DNA from: Schlesneria paludicola DSM 18645
Lineage (GTDB): Bacteria > Planctomycetota > Planctomycetia > Planctomycetales > Planctomycetaceae
NCBI GenBank assembly: GCA_945869955.1
Contig: CAMBQP010000045.1
Coordinates: 1-32,806 of the forward strand
DNA length: 32,806 bases
Reading direction: 5' to 3'
This document shows positions 16,201-26,003 of this stretch, in pieces; the stretch's first letter is position 1; each line of letters starts with the position of its first letter. A model generated the notes under the pieces. That model was not told the DNA's origin and searched no databases. It saw only the letters and a program-made list of their open reading frames with translations. A program made the translations under genes and the position numbers.

Positions 16201-16224
16201 TCTCGAAAACGATCTCGAAAACGA
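16201..16224. repeat. perfect 12-bp tandem duplication
   Basis: TCTCGAAAACGA is repeated twice without spacer in the 206-bp gap between the PSD1 gene and the DUF1501 gene. Confidence 0.8.
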
Positions 16225-16288
16225 TTATGGGAAGGTGGTGTCATCGTGGCTCAATCAAGCAGGAATGTCCCGTTTGGGGATGGTGCCC

Positions 16289-16304
16289 AAGCGGATCACC
16301 GCTT
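16289..16304 (-). terminator. 6-bp stem with the PSD1 stop codon in its loop
   Basis: AAGCGG and CCGCTT pair around a 4-nt loop that contains the TGA stop (16296-16298) of the PSD1 gene. It is small and may be a translation- or stability-related structure, not a terminator, since DUF1501 is probably expressed from the same message. Confidence 0.3.
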
Positions 16305-19300
16305 CATTAAGGTTTCATCTAAATTCAGCAACACATTTCCGATGACGGTCCATGCCGCCAGTTCCGACACGTTGGCCCCGGTCTCGGCCGGGCCCAATGG
16401 ATCCGTCGCCATCCGCATCGCCTCGTCGGCGCTTTGTTCAAATCGGACCAATGAACGTGCGTACAGGTCGGCCAGTCGCGTGAGTTCATTTTCATGAGGA
16501 GGTCGTGCGAGCGTCAGGCGGAATCCGTGACGAACACGATCCTCGATACTCGGTCCACTTTCTTTCACAATGCGACGAGCCAGCCCCTGGGCTGCTTCAA
16601 TGTAAACCGGATCATTCAGTGTCACCAGGGCCTGCAACGGTGTGTTAGTTCGGACCCGCCGGACGGTACAGACCTCACGATTGGGAGCATCAAAGGTTGC
16701 CATCGAAGGATACGGATTCGATCGGCGCCAGGTGGTATAAAGCCCCCGGCGATACTTGTCTTCTCCAGGACTGGTCTGCCAGTCGGTACTGCTACCAAAC
16801 GCGGCACTCAAACCGAGGTTCGGTTGGGGTGGTTTCACTGGTGGTCCAAACATTTTTGGGCTTAACAAGCCACTGATCAGCAGGGCCTGGTCCCGCAAGG
16901 TTTCGGCTGAGAGCCGGAAACGGGGGCCCCGCGCCAACAGGCGATTATCGGGATCCTGCTGCTGCAGTTCGGCAGAAACCTTGGATGACTGACGATACGT
17001 TGCGGACATCACCAGCGTTTTCAGAAACGCTTTGGTATCCCATGGTTTTTGTGTTGCAGGGATCGCCTCTTTTCCCTCCGGAATCCCCGCCAGTTCGCAA
17101 GCGAGCCAATCGAGCAATTCGGGATGGACGGGTTGTTCTCCCTGCGAACCAAATTCTTCACTCGTCGCAACAATCCCGATTCCGAACAGCTGTTCCCAAT
17201 AACGATTGGCCATGACGCGTCCCGTCAAGGGATTGCCGGCATCGACCAACCATCTGGCCAGTGTCAGGCGATTTTTGGGTGCGTCTGCTGGTAACGGCGG
17301 AAATGCAGCGGGTGTCCCCTCGGTCACTTCCTGACCAAGGTCCATGAAGTTTCCCCGATGCTGCAGTTTGGTGGTGCGGCGATTGGCGGTCAGCTCTTTC
17401 ATCACCGGAACCGTCTCGGGCCGTAGATCGGCAAGTGATTTCCGGGCTGCAGCGAGTTGTTGACGCGTTTCCGCGAGTTCAAGGGCAATACTGAGGAAAT
17501 GTTGAGCCACCAATTCCTGCTCGGCGGGCGTCCGTTCTGCGACGTCTTTATGTAAGGCCGAGATGACCTTTGCGGGGGTCCGAGCCCATTCTTCCGTGCG
17601 GGCTTCATTCGTCCCCCAGAACCGAAAATGCCCAAGCGTATGCTGTGCGAACTCGGATGACTGCTCGATGGTGACTCGCAACGTCGAGCCTGCAGGAATG
17701 GTAATCGCCTGTTTTGTGATTAACGTCAGCGAATGTGCCTGGCCAAGCTCTCCTCCAATGGCCCATCCTTTGGTTTTGGGATCGGGATTATTCAGGACCT
17801 GTGCGGGGTCGAAACCACTTTGAGCATAGTCGGCCAGTGCGATTGCCAGTTCGACAGGACGTGGACCGTTGACCGGAAATTCCGCGCTGGGATTCGGTGC
17901 GGCCACAACGTCATGCTGCCAGACTCGTTCCCGCCGATCGTTCAGCAGTACGATCCGGTAATTCGCCAATCGCTCACCCGCACCATCCGTGCGGTTCCAG
18001 ACGGCGATGCGATCAATTTTTTGCTCAGCACGCAAATCGACTTCCCACCAGGGGTCTTTTCCAGTGGCGGTATGCGTCGTAGACTTCGCTTCATAGAAGT
18101 GTCCGTTGGTGTTGCCGTCAATCGCCAGCTTGGCATCGCCACCGTAATCCGTACTGATTTGAGTCGCTTCCCCTTCGAGTGCGAGATTTTGATTCCCGGA
18201 AAAAACCTGAACTTCGGCGAGCGACAACAGCTTTTCGCCGGGGAGTTCGATCCGGATATAGCGTCCCGCAGTCGAAGATTCCGCAGAGGGAATGATGCTC
18301 GCCGAGATTTTTGTAATCACAAAATTTCCGCCAGCATGCCCCGGCCCTTTTCCTGGCAAGAGTTCGTTGGGTAAGGCTTCCAGTCGAAGCGCGCGGAGCA
18401 CCCCTGGGGGCGTGGCCAGATCGATCGTGTAGGTGTCATTCTTGGCCCCCGCAGCAACCAGGATTTCCCCGGCTTCGGTCAACGTGATGGCAGACTCGGC
18501 TTGTGATTTCCCTTGGATTGGCTTCAGCGGACTCCAGGACAAATTACGGGGAAACTCCGTATCCCAACGCGACTGAGCGATTTTCAATTCGGGTGTCAGC
18601 GTCTTGAGTGTCTCTTCTCGTTGAGCGATTTCTGAGGTCCATGTGGTGCGTTGACGCCGCTGATCTTCGGTGAAAATTGGGTGAAGTGGCGATTCATCGC
18701 CACGATCCGCGTCTTCGGTATTGTTGAAGAAAGCGAAGAGTTTAAAGAACTCTTCCTGCGTGATTGGGTCGTATTTATGGTTGTGGCACTGGGCGCAGGT
18801 GACGGTTGTTCCCATCCAGACTGCCATCGTGGTCGTGACGCGGTCGACGACCGCGACATTTCGAAACTCTTCGTCATTGGTTCCCCCTTCATTATTGGTG
18901 AGGGTATTGCGATGAAATGCGGTGGCTACCAGATGTTCGTCGGTGGGGGGGAGCAAATCACCCGCGATTTGTTCAACCGTAAATTGATCAAACGGCTTAT
19001 TTTCGTTGAACGACCGGATCACATAGTCGCGAAACAGCCAGATTTTGCGGGCCGGGTCATCTGCATAGCCGGCGGAGTCGGCATAACGAGCCAAATCGAG
19101 CCAGAGCAACCCCCAGTGTTCACCAAATGCGGGTTTGGATAAGAGTTGGTCGACGAGTTTTTCATAGGCATTCGGACTGACGTCGTTGACAAAGGCATCG
19201 ACTTCCTCAACCGTCGGCGGCAATCCAATCAGATCCAGGGAAACTCGCCGAATTAATTCGTACCGATCCGCTTCTCTCGCCGGTTGCAGCCCCTCTTGTT

Positions 19301-19811
19301 CAAGTCGGGCCAGAATGAATCGATCAATCCCGTTCTTCGCCCAATCCCGGTTTTTGACAGCAGGCGATTCTGGCCGAACAGGGGAGACATACGACCAATG
19401 TCGAGAATACTTCGCTCCCTGTTGAATCCAGGCTTTTAACAAAGCGACTTCGTGTGCGTTGAGTGGTTTGCCGTTTCCGGGAGGTGGCATCACCTGATCC
19501 GGGTCCGTCGAGGTGACTCGTTGGATTAACTCGCTCGATTCCGCTTTCCCAGCGACGACCGCCGCATGGCCTCCCAAATCGGCAAAAATTCCCTCCGCCG
19601 TATCCAGTCTCAATCCATCCGCCCCCCCTTTACGCTCAGCCGCATCCGGGCCATGGCAGCGATAACAGGAATTGGAAATGATCGGTTTGATATCCCGATT
19701 AAAGTCAACCTTGACCGGTGCGGCACCGTCTTCTGCTAAGATGGGGCAGGAATCAAGGGTGATCAGAATCAACAGCGTCAGGAGACTGCCGAGAGAAAAA
19801 GTGGATCGCAT
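16296..19811 (-). CDS. PSCyt1/PSCyt2/discoidin/PSD1 exported cytochrome-like protein
   Basis: 1171 residues from ATG 19811; the open frame continues to 19958, but ATG 19811 begins the signal peptide ([19 protein letters not shown], likely cleaved near residue 26). PSCyt1 carries CYRCHGP (49-55) and ends in [11 protein letters not shown]. PSCyt2/DUF1549 starts near 161 ([10 protein letters not shown]) and has a second Cxx[13 protein letters not shown] at 339. A discoidin (F5/8 type C) domain, about 530-660, is inserted ([34 protein letters not shown]), a sugar- or surface-binding module. PSD1/DUF1553 runs from about 845 ([18 protein letters not shown]) to the end. The discoidin insertion suggests polysaccharide targeting. 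It is transcribed into the DUF1501 gene. The reaction is unknown. Confidence 0.92.
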   Translation of the reverse strand: MRSTFSLGSLLTLLILITLDSCPILAEDGAAPVKVDFNRDIKPIISNSCYRCHGPDAAERKGGADGLRLDTAEGIFADLGGHAAVVAGKAESSELIQRVTSTDPDQVMPPPGNGKPLNAHEVALLKAWIQQGAKYSRHWSYVSPVRPESPAVKNRDWAKNGIDRFILARLEQEGLQPAREADRYELIRRVSLDLIGLPPTVEEVDAFVNDVSPNAYEKLVDQLLSKPAFGEHWGLLWLDLARYADSAGYADDPARKIWLFRDYVIRSFNENKPFDQFTVEQIAGDLLPPTDEHLVATAFHRNTLTNNEGGTNDEEFRNVAVVDRVTTTMAVWMGTTVTCAQCHNHKYDPITQEEFFKLFAFFNNTEDADRGDESPLHPIFTEDQRRQRTTWTSEIAQREETLKTLTPELKIAQSRWDTEFPRNLSWSPLKPIQGKSQAESAITLTEAGEILVAAGAKNDTYTIDLATPPGVLRALRLEALPNELLPGKGPGHAGGNFVITKISASIIPSAESSTAGRYIRIELPGEKLLSLAEVQVFSGNQNLALEGEATQISTDYGGDAKLAIDGNTNGHFYEAKSTTHTATGKDPWWEVDLRAEQKIDRIAVWNRTDGAGERLANYRIVLLNDRRERVWQHDVVAAPNPSAEFPVNGPRPVELAIALADYAQSGFDPAQVLNNPDPKTKGWAIGGELGQAHSLTLITKQAITIPAGSTLRVTIEQSSEFAQHTLGHFRFWGTNEARTEEWARTPAKVISALHKDVAERTPAEQELVAQHFLSIALELAETRQQLAAARKSLADLRPETVPVMKELTANRRTTKLQHRGNFMDLGQEVTEGTPAAFPPLPADAPKNRLTLARWLVDAGNPLTGRVMANRYWEQLFGIGIVATSEEFGSQGEQPVHPELLDWLACELAGIPEGKEAIPATQKPWDTKAFLKTLVMSATYRQSSKVSAELQQQDPDNRLLARGPRFRLSAETLRDQALLISGLLSPKMFGPPVKPPQPNLGLSAAFGSSTDWQTSPGEDKYRRGLYTTWRRSNPYPSMATFDAPNREVCTVRRVRTNTPLQALVTLNDPVYIEAAQGLARRIVKESGPSIEDRVRHGFRLTLARPPHENELTRLADLYARSLVRFEQSADEAMRMATDPLGPAETGANVSELAAWTVIGNVLLNLDETLMKR

Positions 19812-19974
19812 GGGTTTGGGTTCCGTCAGTTTCAACGAGTCATCAACCATTGGGTACAGCTTATCAGAAACGGGGCGGTATGTCGCCTGTTTTCCCGATC
19901 CGCTGCAGAATGGTTTTGCGGCCCGCCTGATGACGGCCAGTCGATCCTCTCGCCGCACTTTGGCGAGAGTGACG

Positions 19975-20008
19975 TCTGAGCCTGCCCGTTAAATCTGAGC
20001 CTACCCGT
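19975..20008. repeat. 15-bp direct repeat, period 19
   Basis: TCTGAGCCTGCCCGT (19975-19989) recurs at 19994-20008 with one mismatch, separated by four bases. It lies in the 224-bp gap between rtcB and the PSD1 gene, just after the rtcB 3' end. Confidence 0.75.
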
Positions 20009-20035
20009 CAAAAATGGCAAGAAGAATCAAAATCA

Positions 20036-21421
20036 TCAGCCTTCGGACTTGCCATCATCGCTCATTTTGACAATTTTGGGGTCGAAACGAGCCACGATTT
20101 CGACCAGATCCTGCTGCTGTTCCATCACATCAAGGATGTTTTTATAGGCATAGGGGACTTCGTCAGCCCCGGCCGAAAGGACGTGAATCCCTTTCACCTC
20201 GAGGTCCCGCTGGACCGCGCGCCAGCTGTACTTTTCTCGTGCCGACGTGCGCCCCATCAGGCGTCCCGCGCCATGTGCCGCCGAGTTGAAGCTGGCGGGA
20301 TTTCCCTTTCCCCGCACGATAAAGGCGGGGTCAGCCATGGAACCGGGAATGACACCCAGCACCCCGCTGTCCGCAGGAGTCGCCCCTTTGCGATGAACGA
20401 TCAGTTCCCGCCCCTGGTGGACTTCTTTCCAGGCATAGTTGTGATGGTTTTCGACTTCTGCCAGGATTTGGCCACCCACAATTTGCGAGACCAGCCGATG
20501 GATCACATCGTGATTGGCTGCGGCATAGTCCCCCATGAGTGTCATGGCGGCCCAGTACTCTTGTCCCGCCTCACTTTTCATATCCAGCCAAGCGAGGCGC
20601 CCAACGTCCTCGTAACATTGTGGCAAGCCAGACCGGGCAATATTGCTGTAAGTTTCGCAGACGGAGGCTCCGGTTCCACGACTGCCGCTGTGACTCATTA
20701 AGGCCACATATTCGCCGGCATCGATTCCGAGTTCCTCGTCGCGCGCGGTGAGTGTTAACAGGCCGAATTCGACAAAGTGGTTCCCTGAACCCGAGGTGCC
20801 AAGTTGCTTCCAGGCCCGATCACGGTTTTCGCGGGTCACACAGGTAATAGTCCAGTCCGCGTCCATGACGGCGTGCTGCTGACGACGTTCATGGACAGAA
20901 CCAATGCCAAATCGAGTCCCCTTTTCCAGGGCGTTTTTGAAGCGATGGAAATTCTCGGTCAATTGAGCTGCCGGAATATCCAGCACCGACAATTTCATCC
21001 GACAGCCAATGTCGACACCGACGGCATAAGGGACCACGGCCTCTTCCAAGGCGAGCACCCCACCGATCGGCAGGCCATATCCCACATGGGCATCCGGCAT
21101 TAATGCCGCACCAACGGCCATTGGCAAGGCACAGGCTTGACGCATCTGTGCATGACACGCGTTGTCGATTTGATTCCCCCAGACTTGATAATCAATCGGG
21201 GCGGGTCGGGTGAAATTCGCGGCCTCAATTACTTCTCGGGCGAGTCGCCCAAAAACGGGATCTGCGACATAGTCCGACGGTGCTGCCAACACCTTACCAA
21301 TCAATCGCTTGATCTCGTTGTTCCGCATCGCGTCATTTTTGACCGCGAGTTGGACCCCCTCGATCGCGGCACCGAGGCATTCATTCGGGACGCCCAGTTT
21401 TCGTAATTGAGAAGTGTTCAT
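20036..21421 (-). CDS. rtcB: RtcB-family RNA ligase
   Basis: 461 residues. RtcB joins RNA 2',3'-cyclic phosphate or 3'-phosphate ends to 5'-OH ends using GTP and Mn2+. The signature segments are all present: MPDAHVGYGLPIGGVLA (108-124), GVDIGC (135-140) with metal ligand Cys140, GSGNHFVEFG (211-220) with His215, SHSGSRGTGASV (243-254) with His244, NHHNYAW (325-331), HRKGATPA (343-350) and SAAHGAGRLMGR (380-391), where His383 is the residue that becomes guanylylated. The GTSGSGNH variant differs from the common GTLGGGNH. No archease or RtcA gene is adjacent, so the physiological target (tRNA or rRNA repair) is open. The C-terminal SDDGKSEG is probably disordered. It is on the same strand as the PSD1 gene but 224 bases upstream. 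Confidence 0.92.
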   Translation of the reverse strand: MNTSQLRKLGVPNECLGAAIEGVQLAVKNDAMRNNEIKRLIGKVLAAPSDYVADPVFGRLAREVIEAANFTRPAPIDYQVWGNQIDNACHAQMRQACALPMAVGAALMPDAHVGYGLPIGGVLALEEAVVPYAVGVDIGCRMKLSVLDIPAAQLTENFHRFKNALEKGTRFGIGSVHERRQQHAVMDADWTITCVTRENRDRAWKQLGTSGSGNHFVEFGLLTLTARDEELGIDAGEYVALMSHSGSRGTGASVCETYSNIARSGLPQCYEDVGRLAWLDMKSEAGQEYWAAMTLMGDYAAANHDVIHRLVSQIVGGQILAEVENHHNYAWKEVHQGRELIVHRKGATPADSGVLGVIPGSMADPAFIVRGKGNPASFNSAAHGAGRLMGRTSAREKYSWRAVQRDLEVKGIHVLSAGADEVPYAYKNILDVMEQQQDLVEIVARFDPKIVKMSDDGKSEG

Positions 21422-21794
21422 GATGCTGCGTCCGATTCCTTATCTCTGTGCTGGCTTCTCTCGGAAGACATGTTTGGAACGGGGAAGGTTACCGGAATTC
21501 GGATGAATTGTCTTTGAATTCAGGAAAAAACGATTCGGCAATCGGTTGACCTGGGGAATCCCTCAAAAATCCCGAGTCATTCGCTGTATCACTTCACTAC
21601 AGTTGTGCTCGCGAGAGTGGGCAGTATCCTATTGGAAATGCGTCATAACGTTTGGAGCCAGTCCCATCGTCGGGAATTCCAGCAAAACAATCTCAAAATC
21701 TCTTTGCATCAACCGTTGCCTCTCGGTTCTGATCCGGCTAGTTTATTCCAAACCCTTAATGAAATGACTTCCAAAAAAATAGGATGTATTCCGA
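21422..21794. other. 373-bp non-coding interval upstream of the pyrophosphatase gene
   Basis: Divergent promoter region for rtcB (-) and the membrane pyrophosphatase (+). It is AT-richer than its surroundings, with A-runs at 21525-21530 and 21775-21780. I see no tRNA, no convincing riboswitch and no clear -35/-10 pair. Short open frames in it lack coding character. The AGGA at 21781-21784 is the best ribosome-binding site for ATG 21795. Confidence 0.5.
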
Positions 21795-24317
21795 ATGCGG
21801 ATAACCCATCTCTTCTTTTCGTCTCATGAAATGGCCGACAATCGAATGATTTTTTCTGGTAACTCCCCATCGCGACGATCCACGTTGATGCGACTGCTGG
21901 TTTGTGTAGCAGGTTTCATCCTGTTTTCAGGAATGGCGATGGCCCAAGAGGTCCCACGTCACAATCGCAGTGAGGCGACCTTGGAATTGCCCGATCTCAA
22001 CGGCGTCAAGTTTTTCAGTGATCTGATCGGTGGACGGGATTTGCTGTGGGTCGGTTTGGTGGTTTCGATTGTGGGGATCGGCTTTGGCCTGGTTTCCTCG
22101 GCCCAATTGAAAAGACTTCCGGTTCATTCCTCGATGCTGGAAGTTTCTGAGCTGATTTACGCCACCTGCAAGACGTATTTGCTCACGCAAGGAAAATTCC
22201 TGTTTACGCTTTGGCTCTTCATTGGGACGGTGATCGTCGTTCATTTCCGCTTCGTTGACGGCCTGGAATGGTCAAAAGTCGCCACGATTCTCGTTTTCAG
22301 TGTGATTGGGATTTTAGGAAGTTACGGTGTTGCCTGGTTTGGAATTCGGGTCAACACTTATGCCAACTCGCGAACGGCGTTTGCCAGTTTAACGGGTCAG
22401 GCATTCCCTTGTTATGCCATCCCGTTGAAAGCGGGAATCAGTATTGGGATGTTGCTGATCAGTGTCGAGTTACTGCTGATGCTGATCATTTTGATGTTTG
22501 TTCCCCGTGATTATGCTGGTCCCTGTTTCATCGGATTTGCTATTGGTGAATCCTTAGGTGCTGCGGCGCTGCGGGTTGCGGGCGGGATTTTCACGAAAAT
22601 CGCTGATATTGGCGCCGACCTGATGAAAATCGTCTTCAAAATCAAAGAAGATGATGCACGAAATCCGGGTGTGATTGCGGATTGTACTGGCGATAACGCG
22701 GGCGATTCGGTGGGCCCCTCGGCAGATGGTTTTGAAACCTACGGTGTAACAGGGGTCGCGCTGATTACGTTCATCCTCTTGGCGGTCAAAGATCCCAAAG
22801 TGCAAATCCAGCTTTTGGTCTGGATTTTCATGATGCGTGTGATGATGGTGGTGGCGTCGGGTTTGTCCTATTTTTTGAATGAACGCCGCGCCGAAAAACA
22901 ATACGGCAACTTGGAAAACTTCAATTTTGAGGCTCCGTTGACCTCGCTGGTCTGGCTGACTTCCATCATTTCGGTGGTGCTGACATTTGTCGTTTCGTTA
23001 GTCCTGATCCCCACGCTCGGAGGCGATTCCTCGCTGTGGTGGAAGCTATCGATCATCATTACCTGCGGCACACTGGCAGGGGCCATCATTCCGGAAATCG
23101 TAAAGTTATTCACCTCCACCGAATCCGCCCACGTTCGTGAAGTGGTTACCTCGTCCGGCCAGGGGGGGGCCTCATTGAATATCCTGTCGGGGTTGGTTGC
23201 CGGGAATTTTAGTGCCTACTGGCTGGGGATGACCATCCTGTTCTTGATGACGATTGCGTACCAGGTCAGCCTGCTGATTGGTGATCAAATGATGCTGGCC
23301 CCGGCGGTATTCGCCTTCGGTTTGGTTGCGTTTGGATTCCTGGGAATGGGGCCGGTCACGATCGCGGTCGATAGCTATGGTCCTGTAACCGACAACGCAC
23401 AGTCCGTTTATGAGCTTTCAACGATTGAATCATTGCCAGGAATTTCACAAGACCTGGAAACCAATTTCCACTTCAAACCGGATTTCGAACGAGCGAAAGA
23501 GAACTTGGAGAAGAATGACGGTGCAGGAAATACGTTTAAGGCCACGGCAAAACCGGTATTAATCGGGACCGCAGTGGTCGGTGCGACCACGATGATTTTT
23601 TCGATTGTGCTGGACCTGACCAATAGCTTGCAAAAGGAACTGGTCGTCAATCTTTCGATTCTTCACCCTCCGTTTCTGCTCGGATTAATTGCGGGTGGAG
23701 CGGTGATCTACTGGTTTACGGGGGCATCCATTCAAGCGGTGACGACAGGGGCTTATCGTGCGGTAGAATTCATCAAGCAGAAAATCAAGCTGGATGACAC
23801 CGTGACCAAAGCGTCGGTCGAAGACAGCAAAAAAGTCGTCGAGATTTGCACGAAGTACGCTCAAGAGGGGATGTTCAACATCTTCATGACCGTCTTTTTC
23901 ACCACGCTCAGCTTTGCTTTCATGGAGCCCTATTTCTTCATTGGCTACCTGGTCTCGATTGCGATTATTGGACTGTATCAAGCCATCTTCATGGCCAACG
24001 CCGGTGGGGCCTGGGACAATGCGAAAAAGCTGGTCGAGACCGAAATGAAAGCCAAGGGGACGGAACTGCACGATGCCTGTGTCGTGGGCGATACTGTTGG
24101 CGATCCCTTTAAGGATACCTCGTCGGTGGCCTTGAATCCGATCATCAAATTCACCACACTTTTCGGTGTCCTGGCGGTTCCTCTCGGGGTGTCGATGAAA
24201 CAGAATCTCGGTTCAACGGCAACGATGGCGATCGCCTTGGGATTGCTGGCCATCTCGATGGGATTCGTCTACCGCTCCTTTTACGGGATGCGAATTCAGC
24301 TGGGTGGCGAAGAATAA
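21795..24317 (+). CDS. hppA: membrane-bound ion-translocating pyrophosphatase, divergent K+-independent type
   Basis: 840 residues with about 16 predicted membrane helices. The enzyme hydrolyses pyrophosphate and pumps H+ (or Na+) across the membrane. The catalytic loop DDARNPGVIADCTGDNAGDS (286-305) replaces the commoner DPRNPAVIADNVGDNVGD form. The second signature is VAVDSYGPVTDNAQSVYEL, and the third GDTVGDPFKDTSSVALN lies near the C-terminus. In GNTFKA (578-583) Lys582 occupies the place of the lysine that makes mPPases K+-independent. The SVGPSADGFETYG segment matches a divergent subfamily I recall from Leptospira, Chlamydiae-related and planctomycete genomes. A first helix with a signal-like end (FSGMAMAQ) precedes the core. 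ATG 21795 has AGGA ten bases upstream; starts at 21831 or 21888 cannot be excluded. Coupling ion is not certain. Confidence 0.93.
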   Translation: MRITHLFFSSHEMADNRMIFSGNSPSRRSTLMRLLVCVAGFILFSGMAMAQEVPRHNRSEATLELPDLNGVKFFSDLIGGRDLLWVGLVVSIVGIGFGLVSSAQLKRLPVHSSMLEVSELIYATCKTYLLTQGKFLFTLWLFIGTVIVVHFRFVDGLEWSKVATILVFSVIGILGSYGVAWFGIRVNTYANSRTAFASLTGQAFPCYAIPLKAGISIGMLLISVELLLMLIILMFVPRDYAGPCFIGFAIGESLGAAALRVAGGIFTKIADIGADLMKIVFKIKEDDARNPGVIADCTGDNAGDSVGPSADGFETYGVTGVALITFILLAVKDPKVQIQLLVWIFMMRVMMVVASGLSYFLNERRAEKQYGNLENFNFEAPLTSLVWLTSIISVVLTFVVSLVLIPTLGGDSSLWWKLSIIITCGTLAGAIIPEIVKLFTSTESAHVREVVTSSGQGGASLNILSGLVAGNFSAYWLGMTILFLMTIAYQVSLLIGDQMMLAPAVFAFGLVAFGFLGMGPVTIAVDSYGPVTDNAQSVYELSTIESLPGISQDLETNFHFKPDFERAKENLEKNDGAGNTFKATAKPVLIGTAVVGATTMIFSIVLDLTNSLQKELVVNLSILHPPFLLGLIAGGAVIYWFTGASIQAVTTGAYRAVEFIKQKIKLDDTVTKASVEDSKKVVEICTKYAQEGMFNIFMTVFFTTLSFAFMEPYFFIGYLVSIAIIGLYQAIFMANAGGAWDNAKKLVETEMKAKGTELHDACVVGDTVGDPFKDTSSVALNPIIKFTTLFGVLAVPLGVSMKQNLGSTATMAIALGLLAISMGFVYRSFYGMRIQLGGEE

Positions 24318-24346
24318 TCCTGATCGCGTCAACGCGTGATCGGGAT
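24317..24346 (+). terminator. bulged hairpin at the pyrophosphatase stop codon
   Basis: ATCCTGATCGCG folds with CGCGTGATCGGGAT around a TCAA loop: about 11-12 base pairs with a two-base bulge (one pair may be T-G). It begins in the last base of the TAA stop (24315-24317). There is no U-tract. Factor-dependent termination or message stabilisation is possible. Confidence 0.4.
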
Positions 24347-24380
24347 GACGGCGTAATCCTTCCAAGAAATTGATCAAGCA

Positions 24381-25085
24381 ATGGCTGCGACGCTGGAACA
24401 GGCTGATGTCCCCTCCCCAATGGTTCGGGGTTGGTTGTGGGTGATCCTACAGACAATCATTCGCTCCTTTTTCAACGTCTGGCTCGGTTACCGGGCGATC
24501 GGGTTTCAGCCACTGGAAAAAGAGGGTGGGGCATTGATCCTCGCCAATCACCAAAGTTTTCTTGATCCGCTGCTGATTGGGATTCCGCTGCACCGGCCTG
24601 TCAGTTTTCTGGCACGTGAGACGCTGTTTCATTCACCGCTTCTCGGCTGGGTTTTGCGAAATACCCACGTGATGTCGATTAATCAGGAAGCGGCGAGCAC
24701 CGCCAGCATGCGGCAAACGATTCGGGCGCTCCAACAGGGATATCTGGTTGGCATTTTCCCGGAAGGGACTCGCACAGAGAACGGCCTGATGAATGAACTG
24801 AAACCTGGGTTTACGGCGATTGTTCGCCGGGCAAAGCATCCGATTTATCCCGTTGGCATCGCCGGGGCTTATCAAGCGTTGCCGATGAAGAGCGGGTTTT
24901 TGAAGCCGACGCGCGTGCGGGTCGTTTTTGGAAAACCGATCACACTTGCAGAACTCGAACAGTTTTCGGGTCGAGACCAGGATGCGGCGCTGATTGAACT
25001 CGTACGGTCTCGAATCGCAGCCTGTTGCGATGCCGCCGAAATTTGGCGTAAAACCGGGAAAACACCTGTTGTCGGCGAGGTTTAG
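24381..25085 (+). CDS. plsC: 1-acyl-sn-glycerol-3-phosphate acyltransferase
   Basis: 234 residues, the usual PlsC size. The enzyme transfers an acyl group to lysophosphatidic acid at the inner face of the membrane in phospholipid synthesis. Motif I NHQSFLD (56-62, catalytic His57 and Asp62) and motif III FPEGTRT (126-132) are exact, and KPGFTAIV (141-148) follows as expected. One hydrophobic N-terminal helix (about 18-33, WLWVILQTIIRSFFNVW) would anchor it. The start ATG 24381 lies 63 bases after the pyrophosphatase gene, without a strong binding site; an ATG 13 codons downstream is an alternative. It may be cotranscribed with the pyrophosphatase. Substrate specificity among the many planctomycete acyltransferases is not determined. 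Confidence 0.9.
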   Translation: MAATLEQADVPSPMVRGWLWVILQTIIRSFFNVWLGYRAIGFQPLEKEGGALILANHQSFLDPLLIGIPLHRPVSFLARETLFHSPLLGWVLRNTHVMSINQEAASTASMRQTIRALQQGYLVGIFPEGTRTENGLMNELKPGFTAIVRRAKHPIYPVGIAGAYQALPMKSGFLKPTRVRVVFGKPITLAELEQFSGRDQDAALIELVRSRIAACCDAAEIWRKTGKTPVVGEV

Positions 25086-25146
25086 TTCCCCGCCTCGAAA
25101 TCCCTGTGGCGATCGCCATACGGCGATCAATCGGAGGAAAAACACC

Positions 25147-25977
25147 ATGAGACACCCCTGGCAATTCCGTTTTCTGGTGATTTTGGGGCTCTTGGCAAGC
25201 GGGGGATTCTGGTCCGTGGCTGCAGCAGACGAACACGTCGTCAAGCAGTTGATTCTGCCGGGCGAGTCATTCCTGGTGGAAGGACGTCCCGCGTTTATTT
25301 TCACCCCCAAAGTCAGCGCGCCGGAGGGATTGCGACCCTGGATTTTCTACGCTCCCACACTCGAAGGATTGCCCGACGCTCATGAAAAATGGATGCATGA
25401 GCAATTTCTCAATGCGGGGATCGCCGTCGCGGGAATTGATGTAGGAGAGGGGTATGGTAGTCCCAGTGCCTGCCGATTGATGATGGCCTTTTATCAGGAA
25501 ATGACCAGGAATCGAGGTTATTCCAAAAAGCCTTGCTTGCTGGGGCGCAGCCGCGGGGGGCTTTGGCTGACGAGTTGGGCAAGCGACAACGTGGATAAGG
25601 TGGCGGGGATTGCAGGAATTTATCCCGTGTTTGATCTGCGTATTTATCCAGGTCTCGAAGCAGCAGCCCCCGCTTACCAGATCAGGCCCGATGAACTGGG
25701 GGCCAGGCTGCGTGAGTTTAATCCGATTGAGCGGGTCTCGAATCTGGCCAAAGCGAAGATTCCTGCAATCCTGATTCACGGCGACCAGGATACTGTTGTT
25801 CCCCTCAAAGAGAATTCGGCCGAATTTCTGGCTCGATATCGGGCCGCCGGGGCCGGGGATTTGGTCACGCTAATTGTGGCCAAAGGGGAGGGACACAATT
25901 ACTGGGAAGGATTCTTTCGCTGCCAGGAACTGATCGACTTTTCCATTGCCCGCGCCAAACAGGGGAGTCTTCCCTGA
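25147..25977 (+). CDS. exported alpha/beta-hydrolase
   Basis: 276 residues from ATG 25147, with a strong GGAGGA ten bases upstream; the frame stays open to 24994 but that would overlap plsC. The N-terminus (about 9-27, FLVILGLLASGGFWSVAAA) is a signal peptide, so the enzyme acts outside the cytoplasmic membrane. The nucleophile elbow LLGRSRGG gives Ser135, the acid is Asp215 in HGDQDTVVPL, and the base is His250 in EGHNYWEGF. The fold resembles prolyl-oligopeptidase/dienelactone-type hydrolases. GRSRG is a less usual nucleophile sequence than GxSMG or GYSRG. Substrate unknown. The gene has no evident functional link to its neighbours beyond a plausible + strand transcription unit. Confidence 0.85.
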   Translation: MRHPWQFRFLVILGLLASGGFWSVAAADEHVVKQLILPGESFLVEGRPAFIFTPKVSAPEGLRPWIFYAPTLEGLPDAHEKWMHEQFLNAGIAVAGIDVGEGYGSPSACRLMMAFYQEMTRNRGYSKKPCLLGRSRGGLWLTSWASDNVDKVAGIAGIYPVFDLRIYPGLEAAAPAYQIRPDELGARLREFNPIERVSNLAKAKIPAILIHGDQDTVVPLKENSAEFLARYRAAGAGDLVTLIVAKGEGHNYWEGFFRCQELIDFSIARAKQGSLP

Positions 25978-26003
25978 TCGGATTGGTTCCACGCCTCGAT
26001 CAG
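25974..26003 (+). terminator. hairpin starting in the hydrolase stop codon
   Basis: CTGATCG (25974-25980) and CGATCAG (25997-26003) form a perfect 7-bp stem with a 16-nt loop. The TGA stop (25975-25977) is inside the first arm. No U-tract follows. Confidence 0.35.

Noticed and set aside
19745-19760. Lipobox at LDSC (residues 19-22) of the discoidin PSD1 protein.
   Set aside because: An Asp at the third position before Cys is not accepted in lipoboxes; a normal signal-peptidase site near residue 26 is more likely.
25107-25118. TGGCGATCGCCA palindrome, like the cyanobacterial HIP1 element (GCGATCGC).
   Set aside because: A single occurrence between plsC and the hydrolase; no other copies noticed, so probably chance.
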